The notes under the pieces: generated by a model | The model's database searches: none | Told to the model about the DNA's origin: nothing | What the model saw: only the letters and a program-made list of their open reading frames with translations | Assembly: GCA_030836185.1 (NCBI GenBank) | Contig: JAURQH010000067.1 | Span: 1 to 64,000 of the forward strand | Reading direction: 5' to 3' | Source: Planctomycetota bacterium | Lineage (GTDB): Bacteria; Planctomycetota; Planctomycetia; Planctomycetales; Planctomycetaceae | Length of the DNA: 64,000 nt | Shown here: in pieces, positions 27,663 to 37,126 of the stretch | How the letters are laid out: each line of letters starts with the position of its first letter | How positions within the stretch are numbered: position 1 is the first letter of the stretch | Program-made: the position numbers and the translations under genes

Positions 27663-29153
27663 CTACTCTTCCGGCCTTAACAGCGGGAAGAAGATGATGT
27701 CGCGGATGCTTTGCGAGTTGGTCAGCAGCATCACCAGACGGTCGATACCGATACCGAGTCCACCGGCGGGTGGCATGCCGACTTTCAGGGCCTTGATAAA
27801 GTCGTGATCCATCTTGGCCATCGAGTCTTCTTCATCCATGCCGGCAAGTTGCGTTTTGAATAACTCTTCCTGTAAGCGGGGATCATTCAATTCTGTGTAC
27901 GCATTCGCGAGTTCCATCCCTTTCACGAACAATTCAAATCGTTCGGCAATTGCAGGGTCGTCTTGCTTCCGCTTGGTTAAGGGACAAATACTGGCCGGGT
28001 AATCGATCACAAAGACCGGCCCGTCGAGATGGTCTTCGACGGTCGCTTCAAACACTTCGTTGACGATCACATCCGGGTGCATCTCTTCAGAATTCATCCG
28101 CTGAATAAACTCGTCGGCAATGTGGCCGTTTTGTGAGAGTTCGACGGCCTTCGCTTTGACGGCGTCTGCATCCGACATCTCGCAGCCAGCATGTTCTTTG
28201 AAGAGATCGCCGTACTTCTTGCGTGGCCACGGCGGGGTGAAATCGATTTCCCCCTCATCCCACGGCAAGATCATGGTGTCGCTGAAGCTCTTGATGGCGT
28301 TGCAGACAATGGCTTCGGTGAGGTCCATCATCGATTCGTAATTGCCATATGCCTGATAAATCTCGATCATCGTGAATTCGGGATTGTGAGTCGTATCGAT
28401 CCCTTCATTCCGAAAGACGCGACCGATTTCGTAAACCCGTTCGATGCCACCTACCATGAGTCGTTTGAGGTGCAACTCCAACGCGATGCGCAGATAGAGT
28501 TCCATGTCGAGGGCATTGTGGTGAGTGATGAACGGCTTGGCTGCCGCACCGCCGGCAATACTGTGAAGCACGGGAGTTTCGACTTCGGTAAATCGTTCGT
28601 CTCGCAATGTCTGTCGGACCGAATCGATAATTTTCGACCGGTTGAGCATCTTGTCGAGGACACCTTCGTTATAGATAAGATCAATGTACCGCTGACGCAG
28701 CAGCATCTCGGTATCTTTGGCACCGTGGAATTTCTCGGGAGGTTGAGCAAGTGATTTGCAGAGGATGGTCAACTTCTCAACGAATATTGAAACTTCACCG
28801 GTGTTGGTCCGTTTCATCTTGCCATCGATGCCGACCAGATCTCCCAGGTCGAGTTGTCGCATCAATTCCACTTGTTCATCGGGCAGATCGCCGCGAGAGA
28901 AGAGCAACTGCACGTCGCCGGTGGCATCCTTGATGTTGAAGAACCACAGTTTCCCCGCTTTACGTCGCAGCATAATCCGACCGGTCACACGAACAGCGGG
29001 GCCTTCGGTTCCTGATTCTTCGGGACAGAGGTCGCGAACTTCGTTGATGGGAGAGTAATCGTCGAACCGCTGGCCGTAGGGATCGTGTCCCAGTTCGACG
29101 ATCTTATCGAGTTTAACAAGGCGATCTTTTTCAAAACGATCAGGCTTCGACAT
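27663..29153 (-). CDS. lysS: Lysyl-tRNA synthetase, class II
   Basis: A 496-residue class II lysyl-tRNA synthetase. An N-terminal OB-fold anticodon-binding domain ([34 protein letters not shown]) precedes the catalytic core with motif 1 ([34 protein letters not shown]), motif 2 ([24 protein letters not shown]) and motif 3 ([27 protein letters not shown]). The start at 29153 is preferred because the upstream open frame adds a hydrophobic extension foreign to the family. Essential for translation; no neighbours with a shared role. Confidence 0.97.
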   Translation of the reverse strand: MSKPDRFEKDRLVKLDKIVELGHDPYGQRFDDYSPINEVRDLCPEESGTEGPAVRVTGRIMLRRKAGKLWFFNIKDATGDVQLLFSRGDLPDEQVELMRQLDLGDLVGIDGKMKRTNTGEVSIFVEKLTILCKSLAQPPEKFHGAKDTEMLLRQRYIDLIYNEGVLDKMLNRSKIIDSVRQTLRDERFTEVETPVLHSIAGGAAAKPFITHHNALDMELYLRIALELHLKRLMVGGIERVYEIGRVFRNEGIDTTHNPEFTMIEIYQAYGNYESMMDLTEAIVCNAIKSFSDTMILPWDEGEIDFTPPWPRKKYGDLFKEHAGCEMSDADAVKAKAVELSQNGHIADEFIQRMNSEEMHPDVIVNEVFEATVEDHLDGPVFVIDYPASICPLTKRKQDDPAIAERFELFVKGMELANAYTELNDPRLQEELFKTQLAGMDEEDSMAKMDHDFIKALKVGMPPAGGLGIGIDRLVMLLTNSQSIRDIIFFPLLRPEE

Positions 29154-29446
29154 CGGGAACTCCGGGAGGTATGAAATGTGGGAAAAGTGAGAAAGGTTCG
29201 ATAAAAAGAATCCAACGTCGCGATCTAATTTCACGCATCAGCAGCCGACAAACGCGGCAACAACTGACTTTTGGTACTTTTCAAACTCTTCGTACTTTTC
29301 GTACTCTGAAAGGGCGTGAACAATCGCCACACGCCAAATGACGAATCAGGGCTCGATACTGACAAGCTCCCGATATTCAAGGATCGGCGGCAAATCTTCA
29401 ACTCTGCCGACCTAGTAAACTCCTTCATTGATGGGGATGTGACCGA

Positions 29447-31027
29447 ATGACATGGAATGAACTGAAAAAATTGCTTCAGCGTCCCGGTTTTTGGCCGGAA
29501 TCGGGGACTGTGGAAGTGATCGAAACTCACATCTCGGTCGTCTTTCTAGTGGGCAACCACGCTTATAAGGTGAAAAAGCCCGTCGATCTCGGCTTCGTGA
29601 ACTTCACAACTCTCGAACAACGCCGACATTATTGCGAAGAGGAACTGCGCCTGAATCGCCGTCTCGCCCCTGATCTGTATCTCTCTGTTTGCAAGGTGAC
29701 TCAATCCTCATCGGGACCAGAATTTGATGGGGATGGGACAGTGATCGAATACGCGGTCGAAATGAAACGCTTCGAGCAACAATCGCTCATGACAAACGCA
29801 GAACAAGCAGGAATTTTGACGTTCGAACACATGGATCAATTGGCGGAGTTGATTGCCGATTTCCATGCAAACTGTCCACCTGCCTCCGATGATGAATCGT
29901 TCGGTCAACCGGAGACCGTCTGCCTGCCGGTCGAGGAAAACTTTCGTCATTTGTTGCACGAACATCTGCCCAAGGAATTTAACGAGCGATTAAGGAGAGT
30001 TCAGGAATGGACACAACAAGAGCACCTCGAACAACGCGAAACTTTTGCCCAACGCAAAGTCGATGGATTTGTCCGGGAATGTCATGGCGACATGCACCTG
30101 GGTAATATGATTCTTCAAGAAGATCGCATCACCATTTTTGATTGCATTGAATTCAACGATTCCTTTCGCTGGATTGATGTGCTCAGCGAAGTCGCATTCT
30201 GTACGATGGATCTGACTGATCGTGGTCACCCGGAACTCGCGCATCATTTTCTCAATCGCTATCTCGAAATCACGGGCGACTACACAGGAGTTCGAGTTCT
30301 CCCTTATTACTTGTGCTACCGGGCGATGGTGCGGGCAAAAGTGACTTGGCTCAGGCTTCAACAGCAGCCTGATAGCAATGAGGAAGAACAACTCTGGTCT
30401 GATCTCGAAGATTATATCACTCTTGCCGAGCGTTATGCCTTCTCTCGCTCTCCCCAACTGATCATCACTTGTGGAGTTTCCGGGACCGGAAAATCTTTTG
30501 GAGGAGAACAGATTGTCCACGGATTGGGGGCAATTCGTATCCGCTCTGATGTTGAGAGAAAACGATTAGCGGAAGAGATTCTCAACGAAGAGGAACAAGC
30601 GAAGAATATTGACCTGTACGATTCTGAGATCACAGCATCCACCTACGAGCGTCTGCACTGGTTGGCGGAATTTGGTTTACGCGCTGGCTTTCCCATCCTG
30701 CTCGACGCCACTTATCTGAAACAGACGTTTCGGTCGGAAGCACGAAAACTCTCCGAAGAAATCAATGTTCCCTGCCATCTATTGAAACTGTCGGCGAGCG
30801 AAAAAACCCTAGGAGAACGCATTCGGAAGCGTCAGCACCAGGGAAACGATCCCTCTGATGCCGACCTGAAAGTACTCGATATGCAATTACGCAGTCAGGA
30901 CGCACTCACCAGTGATGAATGGGATCATGTCATTGAAGTTGATACCGAGCAACCTGACTGCTGGCAACGAGTTATTGAGAAGCGACTTGCCACTCACGAC
31001 AGAAAACGCACAAGCGATTTTCCGTAA
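29447..31027 (+). CDS. Bifunctional APH-like kinase / P-loop ATPase fusion
   Basis: A 526-residue fusion. The first part (about 1-330) is an aminoglycoside-phosphotransferase-like kinase with VVFLVGNHAYKVKKPVDLGFV as the ATP-lysine strand and ECHGDMHLGNM plus IFDCIEF as the catalytic HGDxHxxN and metal-binding DCIEF motifs. The second part is a P-loop kinase or ATPase with Walker A GVSGTGKS (343-350), IRIRSDVERKRL and LLDATYLKQTFR. This AAA-family fusion (zeta-toxin-like second domain) is widespread but its substrate is unknown. It is divergent from lysS. Confidence 0.9.
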   Translation: MTWNELKKLLQRPGFWPESGTVEVIETHISVVFLVGNHAYKVKKPVDLGFVNFTTLEQRRHYCEEELRLNRRLAPDLYLSVCKVTQSSSGPEFDGDGTVIEYAVEMKRFEQQSLMTNAEQAGILTFEHMDQLAELIADFHANCPPASDDESFGQPETVCLPVEENFRHLLHEHLPKEFNERLRRVQEWTQQEHLEQRETFAQRKVDGFVRECHGDMHLGNMILQEDRITIFDCIEFNDSFRWIDVLSEVAFCTMDLTDRGHPELAHHFLNRYLEITGDYTGVRVLPYYLCYRAMVRAKVTWLRLQQQPDSNEEEQLWSDLEDYITLAERYAFSRSPQLIITCGVSGTGKSFGGEQIVHGLGAIRIRSDVERKRLAEEILNEEEQAKNIDLYDSEITASTYERLHWLAEFGLRAGFPILLDATYLKQTFRSEARKLSEEINVPCHLLKLSASEKTLGERIRKRQHQGNDPSDADLKVLDMQLRSQDALTSDEWDHVIEVDTEQPDCWQRVIEKRLATHDRKRTSDFP

Positions 31028-31187
31028 ATCACCTCCTTTTATGCCTCAATCACGCAATAGAAAACCTTCGTAAGCGACAAGTCAATCTGTCCAGCCCCCT
31101 TGTGAGACGTATTGAAAAACTTCATAATAATAAATCCACGCACTTTTTTTTCTCCCACCTCATTGAATCCCACCAGAAAGGTCTTCC

Positions 31188-31943
31188 ATGCGTATTTTGT
31201 TGTTATCCGTTTCCTGTCTCCTGTTCTCAGCAGGAATCTCATTGGCTCAAGATGAAAAACCTGCCGAAAAACCCGCGGCAGAAAAACCAGAAACTGCCGA
31301 AAAACCATCACCTTTCAAATCTCTCAAAGACCGTTCGAGTTACGGAATCGGCCAGAATCTGGCTGCACAAATCAAATTCAATGATCGCCTCGATTTGAAT
31401 TTTGCGATTGTCATTGAAGGTTTCGCAGACGCATTAAGCGACAAAGAACCCAAAATGACCGAGCGTCAGATTCAAGAAGCCATGCTTGAATTGCAAGCTC
31501 AGTTAAGAGCGGCGGCTGAAGAAAAACAGAAAATGCAGTTTGCTGAAGCCATTAAAGCTGGTAAAGAATTCTTGGAAAAGAATGGCAAACGTGAAGGTGT
31601 CAAAACCACCAAAAGTGGATTGCAATATGAAGTGCTGAAAGAAGGCGATGGGAAAGTGAGTCCCAAACCGACCGACACCGTGACGACTCACTACCACGGC
31701 ACTTTGCTCGATGGAACCGTCTTCGACAGTTCGGTCGATCGTGGTGAACCGATTGATTTTGGTGTGGGTGGAGTCATCAAAGGTTGGACAGAAGCTCTCC
31801 AACTGATGACCGTTGGCGACAAATACAAACTCTACGTGCCTTCTGATCTTGCTTATGGTGCTCGTGGAGCGGGACAGAAAATTGGGCCGCATACCACTTT
31901 GATTTTTGAAGTGGAATTGCTGGCGATCAACGGCGAGAAGTAA
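31188..31943 (+). CDS. FKBP-type peptidyl-prolyl isomerase, Mip/FkpA-like
   Basis: A 251-residue exported PPIase. Signal peptide MRILLLSVSCLLFSAGISLA; a Lys/Pro/Glu-rich linker (KPAEKPAAEKPETAEKP); an N-terminal helical dimerisation region (SYGIGQNLAAQIKFNDRLDLNFAIVIEGFADAL, then QIQEAMLELQAQLRAAAEEK) and a C-terminal FKBP domain (TDTVTTHYHGTLLDGTVFDSSVDRGEPIDFGVGGVIKGWTEALQLM, VPSDLAYGARGAG, TLIFEVELL). It catalyses proline isomerisation during folding of exported proteins. A strong terminator follows. Confidence 0.95.
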   Translation: MRILLLSVSCLLFSAGISLAQDEKPAEKPAAEKPETAEKPSPFKSLKDRSSYGIGQNLAAQIKFNDRLDLNFAIVIEGFADALSDKEPKMTERQIQEAMLELQAQLRAAAEEKQKMQFAEAIKAGKEFLEKNGKREGVKTTKSGLQYEVLKEGDGKVSPKPTDTVTTHYHGTLLDGTVFDSSVDRGEPIDFGVGGVIKGWTEALQLMTVGDKYKLYVPSDLAYGARGAGQKIGPHTTLIFEVELLAINGEK

Positions 31944-31962
31944 TCGAAGTTATTGACACTGC

Positions 31963-32004
31963 AAACGGGAGATGGTGAAGCCATTCGCCAGCTCCCGTTT
32001 TTTT
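31963..32004 (+). terminator. Rho-independent terminator after the FKBP gene
   Basis: AAACGGGAG (31963-31971) pairs with CTCCCGTTT (31992-32000), followed by TTTT; together a run of seven T closes the stem. It lies 20 bases after the FKBP stop and upstream of the next sulfatase start at 32091. Confidence 0.85.
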
Positions 32005-32090
32005 GTGCGCGGAACATCGACAAAACAATTTGCCTCACTCCTGCTGATCGGGGTACGATGCTGGTCCCAAAATTTTACGGAACAACGAAT

Positions 32091-33500
32091 ATGACACGCT
32101 TTTCTGTCCTGTTTACAATTTTGTTTCTCTCTTTATTCGGCATCAGCGCAATGGGGGAGAATCCGCAACGCCCCAACATCATCTACATTCTCGCCGATGA
32201 TTTGGGATATGGAGACCTTGGATGTTACGGCCAGAAAGTGTTGAAGACTCCCCACCTCGACAAGATGGCGGCGCAGGGGATGCGGTTTACCAATCATTAT
32301 GCAGGCTCGACGGTTTGTGCTCCCTCGCGATGCGTTCTACTTACCGGACTGCATACCGGACATTGCCGAGTGCGAGGAAATGGGCCGGGGCAATTGACCA
32401 AAGAAGACGTGACGTTTGCTGAAGAGCTTCAGAAAGTTGGATACAAGACCGGTTGCTTCGGGAAATGGGGGATCGGTAATCCTCCTCCCATTGACGATCC
32501 GAATCAACACGGCTTTGACGAATTCTACGGCTATGTGAATATGTTTCACGCCCACAATTACTATCCGGAATTTCTGGTGCGTAACGGAAAACATGAACCA
32601 TTACGCAACAAACTCTATCCCGAATATCGTGATGACAGCACAGGAGCCAAAGAAGGAGCCGGTGTGGGCGAAGTCGCCGTTGATTACGCACCGCGCCTGA
32701 TAGCTGAGGAATTTTTTACTTTTGTGGAGAAGAACAAGGAGCAGAATTTCTTTGCGTATTACGCACTCAACATTCCACACGCGAACAACGAAGCGGGGCG
32801 CGAAGAACGCATCGACAAAAACGGCATGCGTGTCCCCAACTTAATCGGCTCCAAAAAACGAAGGGGCTGGCCCATTCAAGAACAGGGGTTTGCAGCGATG
32901 ATTGACCAGATCGATAGTGACATCGGACGACTGATGTCTTTGTTGAAAAAATTGGGGATCGAGAGAAACACGATCGTCATGTTTTCTTCCGACAACGGTC
33001 CGCATCAAGAAGGTGGCCATAAGATGGAATTCTTCAATTCCAATGGAGAGCTGCGTGGTATGAAACGCGATCTCTACGATGGTGGTGTAAAGGTTCCATT
33101 CATTGTCTGGGGACCGGGTCGTATTGCTGGCGCTCAAAAGTCGGAAGTGCTTTCTGGTTTCCAGGATATCTTCCCGACGATATTGGACCTCGCCGAGGTT
33201 AAGGGCTTTCATCCTCGCACCGATGGTCTTTCATTAGCTCCGACACTGACCAGACACCCCGAACGACAGCCAAAACACGAACATCTCTATTGGGAATTTC
33301 TGGAACAGGGAGGCAAACAGGCCGTTGTTAAAGGAGATTGGAAGGGAATTCGACTCGGAGCAACTAAAAATCCCGATGCACCTCTCGAACTTTATCACCT
33401 GAGAAATGATCCGAGCGAACAAAACAATGTTGCCGACCAGCATCCCGAAATTAGCAAAGAGCTCGTCAGTATCATGAGCCGAGAACATGTCAACCCATAA
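32091..33500 (+). CDS. Secreted arylsulfatase (C-A-P-S-R type)
   Basis: A 469-residue type I sulfatase. The start at 32091, not 31953, avoids the terminator and gives signal peptide MTRFSVLFTILFLSLFGISA. ILADDLGYGDLGCYG is the metal-binding start, C76-A-P-S-R80 the canonical formylglycine site, CFGKWGIGNP and MFSSDNGPHQEGGH the other active-site blocks. The closing region (ELYHLRNDPSEQNNVADQHPE) is typical of planctomycete arylsulfatase A-like enzymes. It is followed by a PIG-L deacetylase 58 bases downstream, so the pair may act on a sulfated, N-acetylated sugar. Confidence 0.95.
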   Translation: MTRFSVLFTILFLSLFGISAMGENPQRPNIIYILADDLGYGDLGCYGQKVLKTPHLDKMAAQGMRFTNHYAGSTVCAPSRCVLLTGLHTGHCRVRGNGPGQLTKEDVTFAEELQKVGYKTGCFGKWGIGNPPPIDDPNQHGFDEFYGYVNMFHAHNYYPEFLVRNGKHEPLRNKLYPEYRDDSTGAKEGAGVGEVAVDYAPRLIAEEFFTFVEKNKEQNFFAYYALNIPHANNEAGREERIDKNGMRVPNLIGSKKRRGWPIQEQGFAAMIDQIDSDIGRLMSLLKKLGIERNTIVMFSSDNGPHQEGGHKMEFFNSNGELRGMKRDLYDGGVKVPFIVWGPGRIAGAQKSEVLSGFQDIFPTILDLAEVKGFHPRTDGLSLAPTLTRHPERQPKHEHLYWEFLEQGGKQAVVKGDWKGIRLGATKNPDAPLELYHLRNDPSEQNNVADQHPEISKELVSIMSREHVNP

Positions 33501-33558
33501 CTCGGCTGCCTTCTTTCTCAGTAGCCCGCTTTCTCAATTCAACAGAGGAAACAAGATC

Positions 33559-34479
33559 ATGAAATGTTCCGTTCTCATCTTCATCTGCCTGACCGTCTTC
33601 ATCGGTTCTCAGTTCACTACGGCCAATGCACAAGACAAGGCATCTCCTCCACCAGAAAAAGTTCTGCGGATCATCGCCTTCGGTGCGCATCCCGATGACG
33701 CCGAGTTTCAGATTGGTGGTTGTGCTATTAAATGGGCCAAGCTGGGACACAAAGTGAAATTCGTTTCTTCGACCAACGGTGATATCGGCCACTGGAACAT
33801 GGCGGGGGGACCACTCGCGAAACGACGCACAGCAGAAGTGAAAGAAGCCGCCAAACGGATGGGGATCGAAGTCGAAGTGCTCGACATTCATGACGGCGAA
33901 CTGATCCAGAATCTGGAGAATCGCAAGACGTTCGCCCGACTGATTCGAGAGTGGAATGCCGACATCGTGTTTGGACATCGCCCCAACGATTATCACCCCG
34001 ACCATCGTAACGTCGGGTTATTAGTTCGCGATGCGGCGTTCATGGTTCGAGTGCCGTTCTATGTTCCCGATACCGAACCGGTCAAACACAATCCCGTCTT
34101 CATGTACTTCCCGGACAACTTTACTCGGCCTTATCCGTTTCAAGCAGACATTGCGATCTCGGTCGATGATGTGTTCGATCAAAAGCTACACGCACTTGAT
34201 GCGTTGGAATCGCAAGTCTATGAAGGGGGTGCTCTGGGTTCTCCCGAAACACTGATTCAAAGATCGGCTGATAACCCTGAAGCCCGCAAACTCTATTTGC
34301 GCAAAGCCTGGGATCGTCGGCAAGGTGGACTCGCCAATCGATTTCGCGACCAATTGGTCGAATGGTACGGTGAAAAAGAGGGCAAAGAGGTCAAATATTG
34401 CGAAGCGTTTGAAGTCTGCGAGTACGGCAAGAAACCTAACAAAGAAGAACTGAAAAAGTTGTTCCCGTTTTTTGAGTGA
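33559..34479 (+). CDS. Exported PIG-L family deacetylase
   Basis: A 306-residue LmbE/PIG-L zinc deacetylase with signal peptide (MKCSVLIFICLTVFIGSQFTTANA). Zinc ligands are in FGAHPDDAEF (H44, D47) and YHPDHRNVG; ADIVFGHRPNDYHPDHRN is the hallmark region. Enzymes of this family remove N-acetyl groups from GlcNAc-containing sugars. The start at 33559 is preferred over 33487, which overlaps the sulfatase end and precedes the signal peptide. Probably in one transcript with the upstream sulfatase, suggesting action on an exogenous amino sugar polymer. Confidence 0.92.
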   Translation: MKCSVLIFICLTVFIGSQFTTANAQDKASPPPEKVLRIIAFGAHPDDAEFQIGGCAIKWAKLGHKVKFVSSTNGDIGHWNMAGGPLAKRRTAEVKEAAKRMGIEVEVLDIHDGELIQNLENRKTFARLIREWNADIVFGHRPNDYHPDHRNVGLLVRDAAFMVRVPFYVPDTEPVKHNPVFMYFPDNFTRPYPFQADIAISVDDVFDQKLHALDALESQVYEGGALGSPETLIQRSADNPEARKLYLRKAWDRRQGGLANRFRDQLVEWYGEKEGKEVKYCEAFEVCEYGKKPNKEELKKLFPFFE

Positions 34480-34594
34480 CACCTGAACCAATCGCGCCAG
34501 CATCGACTGCTGTCTCGCCCCGACACCTTTCCCGGAAGCATCTTTAAGCACTTTACGTTAGTATGAGAATCATCCAAAGGAAGAAGGAACTCTC

Positions 34595-35548
34595 ATGCTG
34601 TCGATTATCGTCCCGTTGTTGAATGAGTCAGAATCGCTCCCACAACTGTTGAGTGAGATCCTGTCCGTCAAGCAGCAGAAACATATTGATTTAGAAATCA
34701 TCTTCGTGGATGACGGTTCGTCGGACGGCTCCTGGAAACTGATTGAAGAGTTCAGCCACGAACACAGTTTTGTCTCGGGAATACGATTCCGTCGAAACTT
34801 TGGAAAAGCCTCTGCCTTGACCGCCGGCATGCGGACCGCGCAAGGCGATGTCATCATGATGATGGACGCCGACTTGCAGGACGATCCCGCAGAGATTCCC
34901 AACTTTCTCGCAAAGCTCGACGAGGGTTTTGATGTCGTGAATGGTTGGAAAGAACGTCGTCTCGACCCTTGGCACAAAGTCTACCCCAGCAAAGTTTTCA
35001 ATTGGATGGTAGGAAAGCTAACGGGCCTACATCTGCACGACCACAATTGTGGCTTGAAGCTCTTTCGTAAAGAGGTCGCCAACGAGCTGAACATCTACGG
35101 CGAACTTCACCGGTTTATTGCCGTACTCGCTTTTTCGCGCGGCTTCAAAGTGACCGAAGTTCCCGTCCATCATCGCTCTCGTGAACATGGGCATTCCAAG
35201 TACGGAATTCGACGATTTCTGCGAGGATTTCTCGATTTATTCACGGTCAAGTTTCTGATTGGTTATGGGCAACGTCCCAGCCATATGCTGGGTGCGGTAG
35301 GACTCTTCTTTTTTGGATTAGGCTCGTTGGGGCTTTCCTGGCTGATGCTGGTCTGGATATTGATGAATGTGTTCGGCGTGATGGAAGTCGCACCCATTGG
35401 TCATCGTCCTTTATTAGCCTATTCGATTGCTTCGACACTTTTGGGAGCACAGGCCATCTCACTCGGTTTTATCTCCGAACTGATTGTGGCCAACACATTG
35501 AGAGGCGAAGCGACCTACAGCATCTCAGAGTCAACAAGTGACGATTGA
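34595..35548 (+). CDS. GT2 glycosyltransferase with two membrane helices (DPM1/GtrB-like)
   Basis: A 317-residue family 2 glycosyltransferase. [18 protein letters not shown] opens the fold, [13 protein letters not shown] and [11 protein letters not shown] carry the nucleotide-sugar and DxD-type metal sites, and [25 protein letters not shown] precedes two C-terminal transmembrane helices. This layout is that of polyprenyl-phosphate glycosyltransferases (dolichol-phosphate mannose synthase-like, GtrB, ArnC), which load a sugar on undecaprenyl phosphate at the inner membrane face. It lies 115 bases after the PIG-L gene, same strand. Confidence 0.92.
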   Translation: MLSIIVPLLNESESLPQLLSEILSVKQQKHIDLEIIFVDDGSSDGSWKLIEEFSHEHSFVSGIRFRRNFGKASALTAGMRTAQGDVIMMMDADLQDDPAEIPNFLAKLDEGFDVVNGWKERRLDPWHKVYPSKVFNWMVGKLTGLHLHDHNCGLKLFRKEVANELNIYGELHRFIAVLAFSRGFKVTEVPVHHRSREHGHSKYGIRRFLRGFLDLFTVKFLIGYGQRPSHMLGAVGLFFFGLGSLGLSWLMLVWILMNVFGVMEVAPIGHRPLLAYSIASTLLGAQAISLGFISELIVANTLRGEATYSISESTSDD

Positions 35549-35646
35549 AATCCGACCCTCAAAATAAATTCACACCTTGCAACATGGCGTGAACTCGCGG
35601 CATACTAGACCCAATAATAAACTGACAAATACCACATGAGGCTCAC

Positions 35647-37116
35647 ATGTCTTTTCGCATCATTTTACTTATCTGCTGTTCTCTGCTCCCCCTCTGCTCG
35701 CTTCACGCCGAGGAAAAGCCTGTCCGTAATGTTGTGCTGATTGTCGCTGACGACATGGGGTTTCAGATTGGATGTTATGGCAACAAAGTCATTCACACCC
35801 CCAATATGGACAAGCTCGCCGCAGAAGGGACCAAGTTCACGCACGCTTATTGCACCACGGCCAGTTGTTCGGCCAGTCGCTCGGTCTTGATGACGGGTCT
35901 CCACAACCACACGACCGGACATTACGGCCACGCTCACGGATACAATCACTTCAGCACTTTTGAAAGTGTGAAGTCGTTGCCGGTGATGATGAACGAAGCC
36001 GGCTATCGCACCTGCTCCATTGGTAAATACCATTTGGCCCCTGAGTACATCTATCACTTTCAGGATTACCGCAACAAAGGCGTACAGGGAAACCGCAACT
36101 CGGCAGTGATGGCCGATAACGCCAAAGAGTGGATCTCGGAAGCTCCCGAGAAACCCTTCTTTTTGTATTGGTGTTCTTCCGATCCACATCGTGGGGGAGG
36201 ACCGGGAGGGTTTTCTAACTTCAACAACGACCCCGAACATTACCCCGGCATCGAGCAAGTGCTTTACAAAGCGGATGACATCACGCCACCCGGTTGGTTA
36301 CCACAAACGGTGGAAACACAAACCGAATTGGCCGAATATTATCAGGCGATTAACCGCTTCGATCAAGGAGTCGGCAAGCTGGTTCAACATTTGAAAGATC
36401 TGGGAGTCTATGACAACACTTTGATTATGGTGACCAGCGACAATGGGCCTCCGTTTCCCGGTGCAAAAACATGCCTCTACAATCCGGGCATGAACTTGCC
36501 GCTGATTGTGCGGTCTCCCGACCAAAAGAAAAAAGGAGTCACCACGAACGCGAAGGTCAATTGGACCGATATGGTGCCCACCATTCTTGATTTCTGCAAT
36601 GTGACTCCGAAGCCTGTTCCTCCCATCAAACGTCGAGAAAACAAAGGAGCCCCCGACTTTGCTGGAAAAGGAAAACCGATTCCGTTTCCCGGTCAATCAT
36701 TCTTACCGGCATTGGAACAAGTAGATCCCGACGGATTCGATGCCATCTTTGCCTCGCACACGTTCCATGAAATCACCATGTATTACCCGATGCGAGTTTA
36801 TATCAAAGGGGACTACAAGCTGATCTTCAACATCGCACATCAACTCCCCTACCCCTTTGCTTCGGACTTATATCGGTCACCCACCTGGCAATCTGTCTTG
36901 AATAACGGCGGGGAGATGTTCGGCAAACGTCCCGTTTACGACTATCTGCATCGACCGCGTTTTGAACTCTACAACATCGCCGAAGATTATCTGGAACTCA
37001 ACAATCTGGCCACCGACATCAACCATCAAAAAATGTTGAAAGAGATGCAGGATGAACTGCAAGCGTTCCAGAAAAAGACCAAAGATCCGTGGGAACTCAA
37101 ATGGACTTATGAGTGA
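35647..37116 (+). CDS. Secreted sulfatase (C-S-A-S-R type)
   Basis: A 489-residue type I sulfatase with signal peptide [38 protein letters not shown] is the metal site; the formylglycine motif is C74-S-A-S-R78, the Ala form recognised by many bacterial maturases. [24 protein letters not shown] and [15 protein letters not shown] follow; this is the heparan N-sulfatase (sulfamidase)-like subgroup of planctomycete sulfatases. It converges with the NfeD-type protease gene ten bases away. Confidence 0.93.
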   Translation: MSFRIILLICCSLLPLCSLHAEEKPVRNVVLIVADDMGFQIGCYGNKVIHTPNMDKLAAEGTKFTHAYCTTASCSASRSVLMTGLHNHTTGHYGHAHGYNHFSTFESVKSLPVMMNEAGYRTCSIGKYHLAPEYIYHFQDYRNKGVQGNRNSAVMADNAKEWISEAPEKPFFLYWCSSDPHRGGGPGGFSNFNNDPEHYPGIEQVLYKADDITPPGWLPQTVETQTELAEYYQAINRFDQGVGKLVQHLKDLGVYDNTLIMVTSDNGPPFPGAKTCLYNPGMNLPLIVRSPDQKKKGVTTNAKVNWTDMVPTILDFCNVTPKPVPPIKRRENKGAPDFAGKGKPIPFPGQSFLPALEQVDPDGFDAIFASHTFHEITMYYPMRVYIKGDYKLIFNIAHQLPYPFASDLYRSPTWQSVLNNGGEMFGKRPVYDYLHRPRFELYNIAEDYLELNNLATDINHQKMLKEMQDELQAFQKKTKDPWELKWTYE

Positions 37117-37126
37117 GGGTTGTAAG

